A stretch of 64,000 bases of DNA from Limnanthes douglasii subsp. nivea (GCA_036936605.1 JAUPFV010000001.1:316712809-316776808), one strand, 5' to 3'. Counted from the first letter of the stretch, positions 1-10,180 are shown. Numbers and translations: made by a program. The notes: generated by a model not told the origin, from the sequence alone.

Positions 1-132
1 ATATCAAAAGGAATTGTTGATGTGAAGAAAGTGTCTACACACGATAATCCAGCAGATATAATGACCAAGGCAGTATCAGTTCGAAAGTTTAGGGAATGCC
101 TAAACTGGATCGGTGTTCGCAGTATAGAGTGA
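1..132 (+). pseudogene. Ty1-copia pol, RNase H C-terminus (partial)
   Basis: The first base starts an open frame of 43 codons that ends in TGA. It reads as the very end of a copia polyprotein: the run 'STHDNPADIMTKAV' followed by 'KFRECLNWIGV' is the conserved tail of copia RNase H (family pattern NPADMLTK...KF..CL..IG). The rest of the element lies outside the window. The polypurine tract and 3' LTR follow directly, so this is the 3' end of a plus-strand copia element. No stops are seen in the visible piece. Confidence 0.85.
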
Positions 133-206
133 ATGCCTTAAGGGCATTTTGTGAGTCAGAAGAACAAAAGATTCTTTGTTGATAGTGAAGAAAGGATATT
201 CGCCTC

Positions 207-218
207 AAGGGGAAGATT
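207..218 (+). other. Polypurine tract of copia element
   Basis: The purine-rich AAGGGGAAGATT lies immediately before the TG that opens the LTR. This is where plus-strand DNA synthesis is primed in LTR retrotransposons. Confidence 0.75.
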
Positions 219-440
219 TGTTGTGAATGAGTCGAATAGTGCCTTGACAGTGTACTGTGTCCGGCAGTTCGAATAGTGCCTTGACAGTGTACTGTGTCCG
301 GCAGGACAGTTTTGTGTTGTGATAATGATATTGTCCAGACACGTGTGCCAAAGCGGACAATATCATACTAGTGTCGAGATTGGTTGTTCTTACTTATATA
401 CGGAGGCGGAATATGCGGACCGGACCCCTAATTCACAACA
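219..440 (+). repeat. Copia 3' LTR, 222 bp
   Basis: The LTR opens with TGTTGTGAAT (219-228) and closes with ATTCACAACA (431-440), a perfect 10-bp terminal inverted repeat of the TG...CA type. It sits right after the polypurine tract. A TATATA stretch near 395-400 could be the LTR TATA box. GATATTGTCC (327-336) and GGACAATATC (355-364) form a further perfect 10-bp inverted repeat. Downstream sequence belongs to a MULE transposase, so the copia element inserted into it. Confidence 0.8.
232..304 (+). repeat. 36-bp direct repeat inside copia LTR
   Basis: Two identical 36-bp copies (232-267 and 269-304) start with TCGAATAGTG and end with TCCGGCAG. The period is 37 bp. It is a recent, unmutated tandem duplication in the LTR upstream region. 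Confidence 0.9.
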
Positions 441-2670
441 CCCATATTCCCAACAAAACAATTATTTTAGGTTGTGATGATGATTTAATTGCTTTGGAAT
501 TATTTGTTGATAGTTTTGGTGTTTCAACTATTACTATTAAAGTTGAAGGTGATATTGTTGTTGGTGATAATATTAGAGAAACTACTCAAGCTATATTTGA
601 AGCTTCAAATGAAAATATTGTTTGTGGAGAAACTAGTGAAACTTGTGTTAATGCTACTTGTCACAAGAACAAAGCACTTGTTAATGTTGGTTGGGTTACC
701 GAAATTAGTGGTATTGGGCAGGTCTTTGTAGATGGTGTATTATGTGTAAGATTAGTTGTTAGTCGGTTGGATTTACAAAAAAGGTTTTACTTTTAAATAT
801 TTGCATGATAATAAACAAAGAGTAACTATTTATTGCACGAATGAAGATTCAAAAGGTTGTCCTTATAGACTTTATTCTCAACAAAAGAGGCATACTAGTT
901 TTTTTATTATTAAGAAGTATGTCCAAAGTCATCTATGTAGGATTGGTTTTAGCAAAGAAATAGAAATAATTCGTCTTCAGATTTGATTGCGAACAAAATA
1001 TGTGATTGTGTTAGGAGGAGAGTTGATGTTACAGCTACAAGTGTGAAATCATTTTTTAAAAATGACTATAGTTTAGATATTTCTTACTATGTTGCATGGC
1101 TTGATTTAGAGAAAGCTAAGAGGGTTGTATATGGAGATAGTTCTACTTCATATAAACTACTTAATAATTATTTTAAAACATTGAAGATTCTTGATATCAG
1201 TAGTGATTACATATTGGACTATTCTTTGGAAACGAATGTGTTCAAGCGTTGTTTCGTATCATTTGGTTCTTGTCTCTATGGTTTCAGTTCTTGTCAACAA
1301 GTTTTATTTATTAATGGAACTTTTTTAACGGGGAAATAAAAAGGGATGCTACAATTTGTCATAGCTAAGTATGATAACATGGAGAGTGTTTGTTATCTAT
1401 TATTTTATAGTGGAATACATGTTATTTTTCTTATGTTATATATAAATCTGTGAAACCATGCATGAAGTAAAATACACCAGATGCGCAACCTTATTTAATT
1501 AACGTGATAGATGCAAAACCCTAACGCATCAGTAAAGCGATAAATGCGAACATGTATGTCTTAATATGATAGATGCGATACGTACGGTATAAGTAAATTG
1601 GTGGATGTGAAACCCATTTAATCAATCATTTATAATACATTTTCTATATATTCGCTACATGTATTTTCCCTGATGCATTTAGTATTGCTATGGCTGAAGA
1701 TAATGAGAATTGGTTATGGTGTTTGGAGATGTTCAAACACGATTGGTCGGATCGTAAAAGTATATTTATTAGTGATCGTGATTTAAGTAGTTTTAGTGTT
1801 GTATCTGCTATATTTCCAAATTGCCATCATGGATATTGTCTTTATCATTTTTAAAATAATTTGAGGCATTATTTAACTGGTACGTCGACAAAATTTAAGG
1901 ATACTATGGTTAAAATGTTTAGAAAATACGCATATAATGTTAGTCAAAATTTATTTATTCAATATATGGATTAATTTATTAAACAATAAGGTGGGAAGCT
2001 TGAAACCTTTTGTGATAGTTTACCTCCCGGTAAATAGACTTGTGCTTTTTTCAAAGGTAAGAGGTATTATGGCTTATACTCCAGCTGAGTCTTTTAGCAA
2101 TCAAATCAAATAGTTTTGTGGTTTTCATATACTGGAGTTAATTGATAGGATTAAAGTTTTACAAAGGAGTCAAATTTAAACGTTGGACTAACGATTTGTA
2201 TCCTGAATTTGACAAAAAGTTTAAAGCTAATGTGGAAGAAGGTCGTCCATGGATAGTTCATTTGTCTACTCCTCTTTTGTATGAAGTACTTGTGATCCTG
2301 TTATGGTTATTGATCTTAGTGTATGTACTTGTTCTTGTGGTGCGTGACAATATAATTGTTTCTAGTGCTCTCATGCTTTAACTGCGTTATTTTATATATA
2401 AGTGGATCCTATAAAATATGTTGAGTCATGTTATTCTATAACTTCTTATAAGGTAACATATTCATATGGTATAACTGCATTTACTATTTTTGGTCAAACA
2501 TCTACTTCAACAACTTCTCCAGATGTACTTCCTCTAGTTTTACAAATGAGAGCTGGACGACCTAAGAAGAAACAAATTTCATCTAGAAGAGAGTTAAGTA
2601 TTTGATCTATAACGTGTTCTCGTTGTTGTAAATCTGGTAATAATAGACGAACATGTGTAGACGTTTCATA
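441..2670 (+). pseudogene. Mutator-like (MULE) transposase, degenerate
   Basis: Pieces in shifting frames match the MuDR-type transposase order. A MuDR N-terminal domain has 'KGFTFKYLHDNKQRVT' then 'KGCPYRLYSQQ' near 780-900. A central domain has 'RCFVSFGSCLYGF' and 'LFINGTFLTGK' near 1245-1340. After a gap of about 300 bp comes 'SIAMAEDNENWLWCLEMFK', 'IFISDRD' and 'FPNCHHGYCLYHF' (1680-1850). A SWIM-like Cys/His pattern follows (CTCSC...CSHAL, about 2320-2385), then a zinc-knuckle-like CSRCCKSGNNRRTC (about 2610-2655). The first catalytic Asp of the DDE triad (family: DGT) reads Asn (INGT). Stops and frameshifts are frequent, so it is not functional. The 5' end was cut by the copia insertion. 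Confidence 0.8.
1440..1645 (+). repeat. GATAGATGCGAAAC-type repeat block A
   Basis: About five degenerate copies of an RATAGATGYRAAACC core lie in the gap between two transposase segments, possibly an intron. They share orientation with all other blocks in the window. Confidence 0.7.
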
Positions 2671-2734
2671 AGATCAATGTAATTTTTGATACTTTTAGTT
2701 TTTCTAACTTTTTTGTTATTATTAGATTGGAAAC

Positions 2735-3125
2735 ATTTTATTATAGATGTATTTGATAGATGCGAAACGTTATATTATAGATGGAACTGGTAGATGCAAA
2801 ACCTTTTATAACCAAAATTGATGGATTTGATAGATGCAAAAATAAAAATTAACAAATTTACTGATTTTGCTAGATGCAAACATTGTATAAAGAAATTCAT
2901 TTGTTTATGGTAGATGAAAAACATTTAAAACCTAAATACATGGGTTTGATAGATACGAAACCTTGGATAACCAAATACCGAATATTACGATAGATGTGTA
3001 ACATGTGATAATTAATCACATTGGTTTTATAGTTGTTAAACCAACTCATAACTAACTATATTTTTTGTGGTGATGGATGCAAAACCTATGATAAGTAAAA
3101 TAAATGGTTTTGATAGATAGGTTAA
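2735..3125 (+). repeat. GATAGATGCGAAAC-type repeat block B
   Basis: About ten copies spaced irregularly at roughly 25-45 bp lie just downstream of the transposase 3' end. Clear examples are GATAGATGCGAAAC near 2756 and GGATGCAAAACC near 3075. Confidence 0.75.
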
Positions 3126-3399
3126 AAGGAATAACAGGACAAATAAATATGTATACAAACAGATAAATAAAAGGATAAATTTCATTATGAAACAAAGGAA
3201 ATACATGGTAAGCTCAATATAACATAGACAAGTTTAAACCAAACTTCAAAAATAGATTATTCTTGGTCAGACTCAGATACATACTCTTTTAGTCATTAAA
3301 ATGGATAAACATTATGGTCAATAAAAAACAAAAAAACATAAACTTGATTCTACCCTTAGTAAAACAACAAAAAGTAAAACCAAATCCTTCCCCTAATCC

Positions 3400-3636
3400 T
3401 TAGTCAGAGTCTTCTTCTTCAGAGTTCTCTTCCTTTGAATCATCTTCTTCTTCTGAATGTTCTTCTTCGTCTTCCGAGTCTTTGTCTTCAGAATCTTTAT
3501 CTTTATCTTCTTCATGGTCACGTTTCCTCTTTCTCTTTAAGAGGACAACAATAGGAACCCCATTTGGATCATCGTCATCTTCTAGAAAAGTTATATTCAT
3601 AATATTGTTCATAAAAAATAGAACTGTAAGCATCAT
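3400..3636 (-). CDS. Acidic, Glu/Asp/Ser-rich tail, possible last exon of Ulp1-type MULE gene
   Basis: This is an open frame of 78 codons. A hydrophobic first half is followed by a basic patch (KRKRKRDHEE) and then an almost unbroken Glu/Asp/Ser tail. I do not recognise a family. It lies downstream of, and on the same strand as, the Ulp1-like protease remnants, so it may be a terminal exon of that gene. It could equally be a chance frame opposite a CTT/TCT-rich run on the plus strand. Confidence 0.25.
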   Translation of the reverse strand: MMLTVLFFMNNIMNITFLEDDDDPNGVPIVVLLKRKRKRDHEEDKDKDSEDKDSEDEEEHSEEEDDSKEENSEEEDSD

Positions 3637-3833
3637 CTAATGAATATGAAGGGAATTCCTCTGTTGTGGTTTGTTTCCAGTTTTTGGTTGCTTCAGGGGA
3701 ATAAATAGGTGAACTAAAATCACTGTAAAAATCGATTCATCATCCGAAGAATAATTTAGATTTGACATTTTTCAAAACAACAATTTTTTTTTGTATAAGA
3801 GCTCAAAGTATGAACATGACTTTATAGGAGTAT

Positions 3834-4735
3834 CTAAAAAGTTTAAAAAGGTGAAAAGTTTTGAATATTTGATAGTAATAATATTTTGGTTGTTATTGGT
3901 GAGCTTTGTAGTTAATGCAATGTAATCATGAGTATTTACTTTTGTCAAATCATATAAGTAATAAACAATTCAAATGTAATTGCTAGTTTAAATTTTGATT
4001 TGACAAAATAGGTGGGAGATTGGTATATTAAATTAATTAAAATAACATAACATTTCTCCAAATTATAACTCAATAAAAAAAATTAGAACAAAAGATGGGA
4101 AACAGTATCCAACAAAAATAATGACTAGATATATGCGAAACACGTTATACAGAATTAAAGATAGATGCGAAAGCTTATATACAAAGGATAAGATAGATGC
4201 AAAACATTCTATTTATATTTCTGATAGATGCGAAACAAATGGACAAATGATATGCTAGTTGCAGGACGCTCTATTTACATTTCTGATAGCTAGAAAGTTT
4301 AATAAGGTGAAAATTTTAGAAGCTTTGACAAAAATATCTTGGTTGTTATTGATGAGCTTTTTAGTTAATGCAATATAATCATGAGTATTTACTTTTGTCA
4401 AATCATATAAGTAAAAAAAACCAAGTATAATTGCTAGTTTAAAATTTTGATTTGAAAAAATAGGCGGGAGATTGGTATACTACATTAATTACAAAAATAT
4501 GAAACTTCTCTAAATATTAATTGGATGAAAAATAATTAGAAAAAACTATGAGAAACATTCCCCAACAAAATAATGATTAGATAGATGCGAAACACGTAAT
4601 ACAGAATTAAAGATAGATGCGAAACCTTGTATACAAAGGATAAGATAGATGTGAAACCTTTTGATTTAAAGCATATGCTAGATGCGATACGATCTATGTA
4701 CATTTCTTATAGATGCGAAACATATATTTTTAGTG
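3834..4735 (+). repeat. About 453-bp tandem segmental duplication
   Basis: Two diverged copies (about 3834-4286 and 4287-4735) share long runs such as ATGAGTATTTACTTTTGTCA, at 3928 and again at 4381. The offset is 453 bp. Each copy ends in a small cluster of the GATAGATGCGAAAC motif (4128-4245 and 4575-4725), so the motif cluster was copied along with its flank. Confidence 0.85.
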
Positions 4736-4914
4736 TCTCTTTTCATTACGATATATTTATTGTAGATAAACTGTACAACAAACACTTATTACAAACATTA
4801 CAAAAAAATTACAACAAAATATCGTCCCAAAATCTGTTAGTGTTGGTTTCATTAAGAAACATGTAAAATAATTATGCTTTTTTTAATGGTGCAATGTTAA
4901 AAGTTTTTTCAAAG

Positions 4915-5055
4915 TTAAGTTTTCCATGAAAAAGTATAATCTTTGAAATAATCGCAGACCATTACTCCGCAATCAAGTAATCCAGGTCTTTGTTTAGGAA
5001 TTTTTATTGGACAATATATCTTTATGGTTGTTTCTACTCGTAAAATGTTTTTGCT
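4915..5055 (-). pseudogene. Ulp1-like (C48) cysteine protease C-terminal catalytic exon
   Basis: On the minus strand an open stretch reads 'IKIPKQRPGLLDCGVMVCDYF' (split here as IKIPKQRPGLL then DCGVMVCDYF) and ends in TAA. This is the C-terminal motif of Ulp1/SENP-type peptidases: Gln then, a few residues on, Asp-Cys-Gly with the nucleophilic Cys (DCG at 4966-4974). The Gln of PKQ sits where the oxyanion-hole Gln is expected. Such domains are captured in plant MULEs (Kaonashi-type), matching the transposase upstream. The catalytic His and Asp exons are not clearly preserved. A plausible acceptor lies just upstream on the minus strand (near 5056). Confidence 0.65.
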
Positions 5056-5090
5056 TTAGAAGTATGTAATTTGTAATTTAGTAGACATAC

Positions 5091-5097
<7 letters not shown>

Positions 5098-5124
<27 letters not shown>

Positions 5125-5125
5125 T
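5098..5125 (+). repeat. (AT)n microsatellite
   Basis: A run of alternating A and T lies in the apparent intron just upstream, on the minus strand, of the Ulp1-like exon. Confidence 0.9.
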
Positions 5126-5569
5126 ATGAAATTACATTAGAAGAGAGACACTTACTAATCTTTATGCAATTTTTCTTGTCCAATGGTTAATATTCGGAAG
5201 TCGGGCTTCTGTTGGAAGCAGAATGAAGATGTAACCTTATGTGACTCCTCGTAGCTTATCGTCAACATATAGTGTTACATCCATATTCTAGTTTAACATC
5301 AGCTACATTGAAAAAATAATATTTAAAAACATTTTTGTTTATTAATTCATACGTGTGTTGTAAAAGTATATTGTTCTTACCATTACGCTTCCAGATAAGT
5401 ATGTAAATAGCATAAATTCTCTTAGACTTTTAACAAAAATTATTCAGAAATTGTGTTATTTAAGGTGGATATATATAACCGTTGATTACCTATATTGTCA
5501 AAAGTGGAAGCTAACAATTTATTTATATATGTAATGGGAAGCAATGTAAACACAATAAATGTAAATTTA

Positions 5570-5850
5570 AATTTACTGTAAAGTCGATTTCATCTTCTTC
5601 TATTATCTCCATCATAGTACTAACAAAAATATTAAATCCTGCTATCTCTAGAAACCATACTGTTAGATCGAGATTGTTTTCTCATTTTTCAATCAGTTCT
5701 AATTTGTAGTATTCCTGTATGTCAATTGCAGCAGTTACTTTGTTTATAAATGGTCATTCTTTTATGGTAATTTCCATGTTAGATAGTTCTTTAGAGATTT
5801 GATGTTGAGAATTGATGTAGCCTAGAAAGTCCAAACACGAACCTTTTTTA
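5570..5850 (-). pseudogene. Possible degenerate exon of the Ulp1-type gene
   Basis: Reading on the minus strand gives protein-like sequence with only two in-frame stops, for example 'NLDLTVWFLEIAGFNIF' followed by 'VSTMMEIIEEDEIDF'. I recognise no domain. Its strand and position between the upstream exons and the DCG exon suggest it belongs to the same broken gene. Confidence 0.3.
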
Positions 5851-6148
5851 TTTTATTTTATTTTATTCAAATATCTTATATTATTTAAATCAAATCTAAT
5901 TATATTAAGATTTGATTTTGGTTTATATTAGAATATTTATTTTATTTCCTTGTATTCTAATTTAGAGTTTTGAGAAGCTCTTATATAAAACCTCATATGC
6001 CTTAAGTTATTTTAAATTTTTGGAATAATAAATTTTTATCTCTGAAAATTTCAATTTTTGTTACCCTTAGATTAGGGTTTCATCGTGTTACCCTTGAATT
6101 AGGGTTTCATCTATCGTTGTTTCTTCTTCTATTTCCGCTGTGTCATCA
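5813..6148 (+). repeat. LTR, 5' type, followed by primer binding site
   Basis: AT-rich sequence beginning near TGATGTAGCC and ending ...TGTCATCA lies directly before a tRNA-Met primer binding site. It has a TATATAAAA box near 5982 and a duplicated TTAG-ATTAGGGTTTCATC motif near 6065-6110. The left edge is approximate. The internal region is lost about 50 bp after the primer site, so only the 5' end of an element remains. Confidence 0.6.
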
Positions 6149-6151
6149 GTT

Positions 6152-6163
6152 TGGTATCAGAGC
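6152..6163 (+). other. Primer binding site (initiator tRNA-Met)
   Basis: TGGTATCAGAGC is the exact complement of the 3' end of plant initiator tRNA-Met, used to prime many copia and some gypsy elements. It is 3 bp from the presumed LTR end. Confidence 0.85.
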
Positions 6164-6211
6164 CTCAGTTCTTGCTACGGGGCAAGCATGTTTTTGAATC
6201 TTGATTACATC

Positions 6212-6607
6212 TGATGGCGTGGCGGAAGATAAGAAGAAGAAAATAGTAAATATTACCATAACCCTAGGTTAGAGAATAAAGGGGACTCAGAGAAATAATC
6301 ACAAAATTTTATTAATCAAAGTCTGGCGGCAAAATAGGGTATAAGATGCCTTATATAGCACTACCCTAAACCCTAATTCCAAATATGGGAAATTACATTA
6401 ATGTTTTAAAATAAATAAATAAATAAAATAAACACTAAATATTAAAACTGGTTTTCTAAGGGTTTACAAGTCGAATCCGAGTATCAAACTTTGTGACAAA
6501 GGTACATTTTTGAAATCTGACAGGCTCGTCAAAATATTTGATTTGAGTACCTGTTTGACCCAATTCCGATACTTGGGCTAGAAACCAGTCTGTTAGTAGT
6601 CTTCGCT
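6212..6607 (-). repeat. LTR-like insertion, minus orientation (uncertain)
   Basis: The minus strand has a TATATAAGG box near 6350, an AATAAAATTTT signal downstream and a pyrimidine-rich stretch, as in LTRs. The sequence ACATC flanks it on both sides (6207-6211 and 6608-6612), which could be a target duplication. One end lacks the usual CA, so identity stays uncertain. Confidence 0.25.
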
Positions 6608-6665
6608 ACATCCAGAAGGATCTAAATTTAGTTCAAATGAAGGCTCTTCATCCAACTCTCTCTTC
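6593..6665 (-). pseudogene. Possible short exon of Ulp1-type gene
   Basis: The minus strand encodes 'KRELDEEPSFELNLDP' and then a short tail to a stop at 6593. The wording resembles the end of the exon at 6975-7111 (KRELSELPFLSSLNL), so the two may be diverged duplicates. Confidence 0.3.
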
Positions 6666-6669
6666 AAAA

Positions 6670-6965
6670 ATACAAAACCAGTGAATATGTAACATGAGAT
6701 TGATGTAAAACGTTCAGAATTATAATAGATCAGAAACCAGGGAAACTACGCTAGATGCAGAACCAAAGGAAATGTGATAGATTCAAAATCAGTGCAAAAT
6801 ATATCTCGAGGGAAACCACGCTAGATGTGAAACCCAAGTAAATTGATAGATTGGAAATATGTACAATTATGATATATGAAAAACCATTGAAACTATGTTT
6901 GATGTGAAACAAATGAAAATATGATAGATGTGAAGATAGTTCAAATATGATAGATGCAAGAATAA
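6670..6965 (+). repeat. GATAGATGCGAAAC-type repeat block C
   Basis: About ten degenerate copies with spacing near 25-30 bp, including CTAGATGTGAAACCC and GATAGATGTGAAG, lie between two apparent minus-strand exons. Confidence 0.65.
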
Positions 6966-6974
6966 TGCAAATTT

Positions 6975-7111
6975 AGAGAAGAGAGGAAAGGTAATTCACT
7001 TAATTCTCTCTTTTGTATATCTTTTTCAATTATTATAATTTCATTCTCAATTGTTGGGTCTAAGTCTCTTACTTGTGACGTTTCAATTTCCTTGACTTTA
7101 GAGGCTTGGTC
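6975..7111 (-). pseudogene. Acidic/charged exon of Ulp1-type MULE gene
   Basis: The minus strand reads 'KDQASKVKEIETSQVRDL' and then an Ile/Glu-rich run. A T-rich tract ending in AG, a good acceptor, lies just upstream at about 7112-7120. No domain is recognised. The call rests on strand, open frame and splice-site context. Confidence 0.35.
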
Positions 7112-7124
7112 CTTTACAAAAAAA

Positions 7125-7215
7125 TTGCACATTAGATGCAAAACACGTGTAAAAACAATAGTTGCAAAACAAGGGTAAATATGACGCATACAGAATGATA
7201 GATGCAAAACCAGGT
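7125..7215 (+). repeat. GATAGATGCGAAAC-type repeat block D
   Basis: Three or four degenerate copies, for example TTAGATGCAAAACACG and GATAGATGCAAAACCAGG, lie in the apparent intron upstream (minus strand) of the 6975-7111 exon. Confidence 0.55.
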
Positions 7216-7389
7216 GTTTTCGATAAATGAAAAATGTTGTATTATACAATACCACCATGCAAGTATATGATACACACATTAAATATTTAGATAATGATAA
7301 TATTTCAGTATTTAAGCAAAAAAAGAAGATAATAGACAACAAAATATATCTTATGATACATAGGTTTTTTTACAATAGGTTTTGTTAAT

Positions 7390-8522
7390 TTGGGGTTTTT
7401 TAAATCTCGTCCTTGTCCATAGAAACATTCTTGGTCACTTTAGATACTTCAGAGACAGATTCTTTTACGACATGTACAACAATATTAATATCTTGATCAT
7501 GTTCATACATAACAATCTGTACAACAACAGTAATATATGGATCATGTTCTTCTATAACAACCTGTTCAGCAGCAACAATATATAGATTCTGTTCTTTCAT
7601 AACAACATCATCAACAGGTGAATCATTTTGGGTTTTAACCCCAACATCAACATAAGGATCATACTTCTTTTCTAAAAAACACCTTCAATGTAACAAGATC
7701 AACATCCACAAGGGTATCATCTTGCTTTTCAACCCCAACTTCAGTAGGAGTAACATGCTCATTTTCCACAGTAACAGTGCTGTTAGAAGTAAAAGCATCA
7801 CATCAACAAGGGGATCATCTTGTTTTTCAACCTCAACTTCAACAAGAGTAACATGCTCATTTTCCACAGCAACAAAACCCTTAGATATAACAATATTAAC
7901 ATCAACAATATGGTTTTTAACACCAACATCAGCAGGAGTAGCATGGTCTTTTTCAACACCAACAATAACCTTAGATATAACTTCAGCAACATCAAGCCCA
8001 ACGCCAACAACATGATCATCTTCAACAACAGTAGGTGAAACCTTATCTTCCACTACGATATTAGGTGTTGTGTCTTTGTTTTCGACATAAAGAACATGGT
8101 TTTTGACATAAACACCGATAACAGAAACATGTTTCTTTTTTCTGGTTTTATTCTGTGATTATTGGGCTTGATCATTCAATCTCTTTTTTTCTTATAGAAG
8201 TTTTTGGTTGCTTTTCAATTGTTTTCTAACTTCATCCCTATGTTTGGCTTCAACATAGATATTTTAAGCGTATTTTATAGATGGACCTCTATATCCATCT
8301 CTGCATCAACCTTCATTTGTGTAATGATCTTCTTTTTTTAGTCGATTTTCCTTTTAGTTCATAAATTTTTTCTTGAAATCTTCTACGTTCTAGTTTATTT
8401 TGTTTAATATTTCAAATGTTGATAAGTCAAAGATTTGGCTAGAGACAGGCTCTGGTGGTGCTTTGGTGGGGTTGGGGCTAAGGCTGGGGCTGGTGTTGTG
8501 GCTAGGGTTGGGGCTAGAGATA
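7390..8522 (-). pseudogene. Large repetitive Val/Asp/Glu-rich exon of Ulp1-type MULE gene
   Basis: The minus strand carries protein-like sequence in pieces. A Ser/Pro/Asn-rich start (SSPNPSHNTSPSLSP, about 8520-8400) is followed, after frameshifts, by a long acidic Val-rich stretch. There, phrases such as 'VENEHVTLVEVEVEKQDDP' and 'VEKDHATPADVGVKN' recur, and a related stretch (HDPYITVVVQIV, HDQDINIVVHVV) runs down to about 7400. The low-complexity middle is encoded by about 98-bp tandem repeats. Such linkers occur between the N-terminal domain and the Ulp1 domain of transposon proteins. Function of this part is unknown. Confidence 0.4.
7690..8030 (-). repeat. About 98-bp coding tandem repeat
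   Basis: Near-identical runs such as AGTAACATGCTCATTTTCCA appear at about 7751 and 7848, with offset near 98 bp. A more diverged third copy follows. In the minus frame each unit encodes about 33 residues of the Val/Glu/Asp-rich linker. Confidence 0.75.
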
Positions 8523-8539
8523 TACCAAAAAATACATCA

Positions 8540-8985
8540 TGTCAAAGATACAGAACCTTTTATATAAGATGATATATGCGCAACCTTAACAAATATGATA
8601 GATGTGAAACATAAATAAACGTGATAGATGCGAAACAGTTTCATGAAATTATTCATGATAGATGCACAACCTTAATAGGCATAATACACGTGAAACATGT
8701 TTTAAATGATAGTTGCGGAACCTTAATCGATATGATAGATGTGAAACGTGAATTAAAATGATAGTCGCAGAACCTTAATACATATGATAGATGTGAAACT
8801 TTAATTAAAATGATAGTTGCGGAACCTTAATAAACACGATAGATGTAAAGTGTGAATTATAATAATAGATGCAGAACCTAAATAAAAATTATAGGTGTGA
8901 AACGTGCATTAACCTTTAGTAAATATGATAGATGTGAAACGTGCAAATAATATGATAGATGTGAAACATATTATTGCATTATGGA
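8540..8985 (+). repeat. GATAGATGTGAAAC-type repeat block E
   Basis: About sixteen copies lie here. From 8734 they are organised as alternating subunits: GATAGATGTGAAAC at 8734, 8786 and 8838 (period 52) with GATAGTTGCGGAACC-like subunits between them. The block lies between two minus-strand exon remnants. Confidence 0.85.
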
Positions 8986-9123
8986 TGCTACATGCGGAAG
9001 CTATAGTAAATACGATAAAAAAGAGAATTTTACCTTTTCTCTTACTAGTATTTTTTTCAACCTTCAGTTTTCTATTGTGAGATGGTACATTCTGTTAGCA
9101 ATGTTAATTGAAGACTTCTTCTT

Positions 9124-9628
9124 TTATTTTCTTTTCAAGTCTTTTAGATTCCTAAGAATCTGCGATATTGAATTTTCCTTTCTTGCAATAGGAGCACGTT
9201 GTGTCTGTACCATCTTCTGTTTGTTCAGAGCACCATTTTCTATCTGTAAAGTTTTATTTTCTACGTTATTTACTAGTTTTCTTCTTCGTGTTGCAGTCTT
9301 TTTAGTTTTTGTTACTTTTAGTCGTGGTTGAAGAATGAATTGGGCTATTGTTTTTTCGCTATCAGTAGAATATCTTGCAACTGAGTCTTGATGCGCATCC
9401 CAATGCAGACCATCATCATTGTTGTTGAGGTTTACTTGTTCAGAATCCTTTTGTGGAACATTATAATGTTTTTGAGGAATATCATCATCGTTGATGTTTA
9501 GTTGTTCAAAATCCTTTTGTGGAACATCATCATCTTGTTGAGCAATATTATTATTTTCTTCATGCATTTTGAACTCTCCTCTAATTTTTTATTCTTCTTT
9601 TGTTAGTTTCAATTCTTCTTCCAAAATC
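9124..9628 (-). pseudogene. Charged, coiled-coil-like exon of Ulp1-type MULE gene
   Basis: A frame of 147 codons from 9567 to 9124, extended upstream with one stop to about 9628, where a T-rich tract ending in TAG makes a good acceptor. The N-terminal part has an internal repeat (DDDVPQKDFEQLN, DDDIPQKHYNVPQKDSEQVN). The C-terminal part is Lys/Arg-rich (TKTKKTATRRRK) and ends LRNLKDLKRK. I recognise no catalytic domain. It lies on the same strand and in series with the domain exon upstream and the Ulp1 motif downstream. Confidence 0.45.
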
Positions 9629-9924
9629 TACAAATTTTTTTATTATAGTAAAGACATATATTTATGTAAAATGTGAAACTGGACCAAACAACAATGTGTA
9701 ATATACCTATTCATATGTTATATTTGTTATAAATTTAACCAAATCTAATGTTGTTTTTCTCTCAATACTCAGTTATTTGAAGCATCTTGGTATCTTGTCT
9801 TCAATTTTATCATTTTGAAATATGGTCGTGTGTTCCATGCTAAATGGATATATATTAACAGTACTTTAGATTCTATTTTTGTACTAAATAATATTTAAAG
9901 TAGAACATAGGAAATTACTAACCA

Positions 9925-10180
9925 GTAAAAGAGCAACACAACCAACTAATTTTCTAGTTTAGCTTCATGACAAGCTATTATTGTATTCATCAAGTTTTTT
10001 TCGGATTTCTTGATCCTAAGTTTAGTTGTTTATTTTGTTTAGGTGTTCTACGTAATACACCATCGTAAATGCTAGTACATCTCCAGACGTGAGAAAAACA
10101 AGGTAGAACACGCTAACATTATGAAGAGTATCACTACATCTTTTATTGCTTGTTCTTTAGGTGTTTTTACTACTTTAGTT
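9925..10180 (-). pseudogene. N-terminal 'plant Ulp1-transposon' (DUF1985-like) domain, second half
   Basis: The minus strand gives, across one frameshift, 'KEQAIKDVVILFIMLACSTLFF' (22 residues, quoted as KEQAIKDVVILFI and MLACSTLFF), then 'TSGDVLAFTMVYYVEHL'. The pattern of a hydrophobic stretch, then [TS]SG, then YVE(D/H)L, resembles the N-terminal DUF1985-type domain that accompanies Ulp1-like peptidases in plant MULEs. Two stops follow. This is recognition by eye; a profile search would settle it. Confidence 0.5.

Noticed and set aside
7722..8038. Plus-strand open frames rich in Ser/Thr/Asn
   Set aside because: Antisense shadows of the 98-bp repeat encoding the minus-strand linker.
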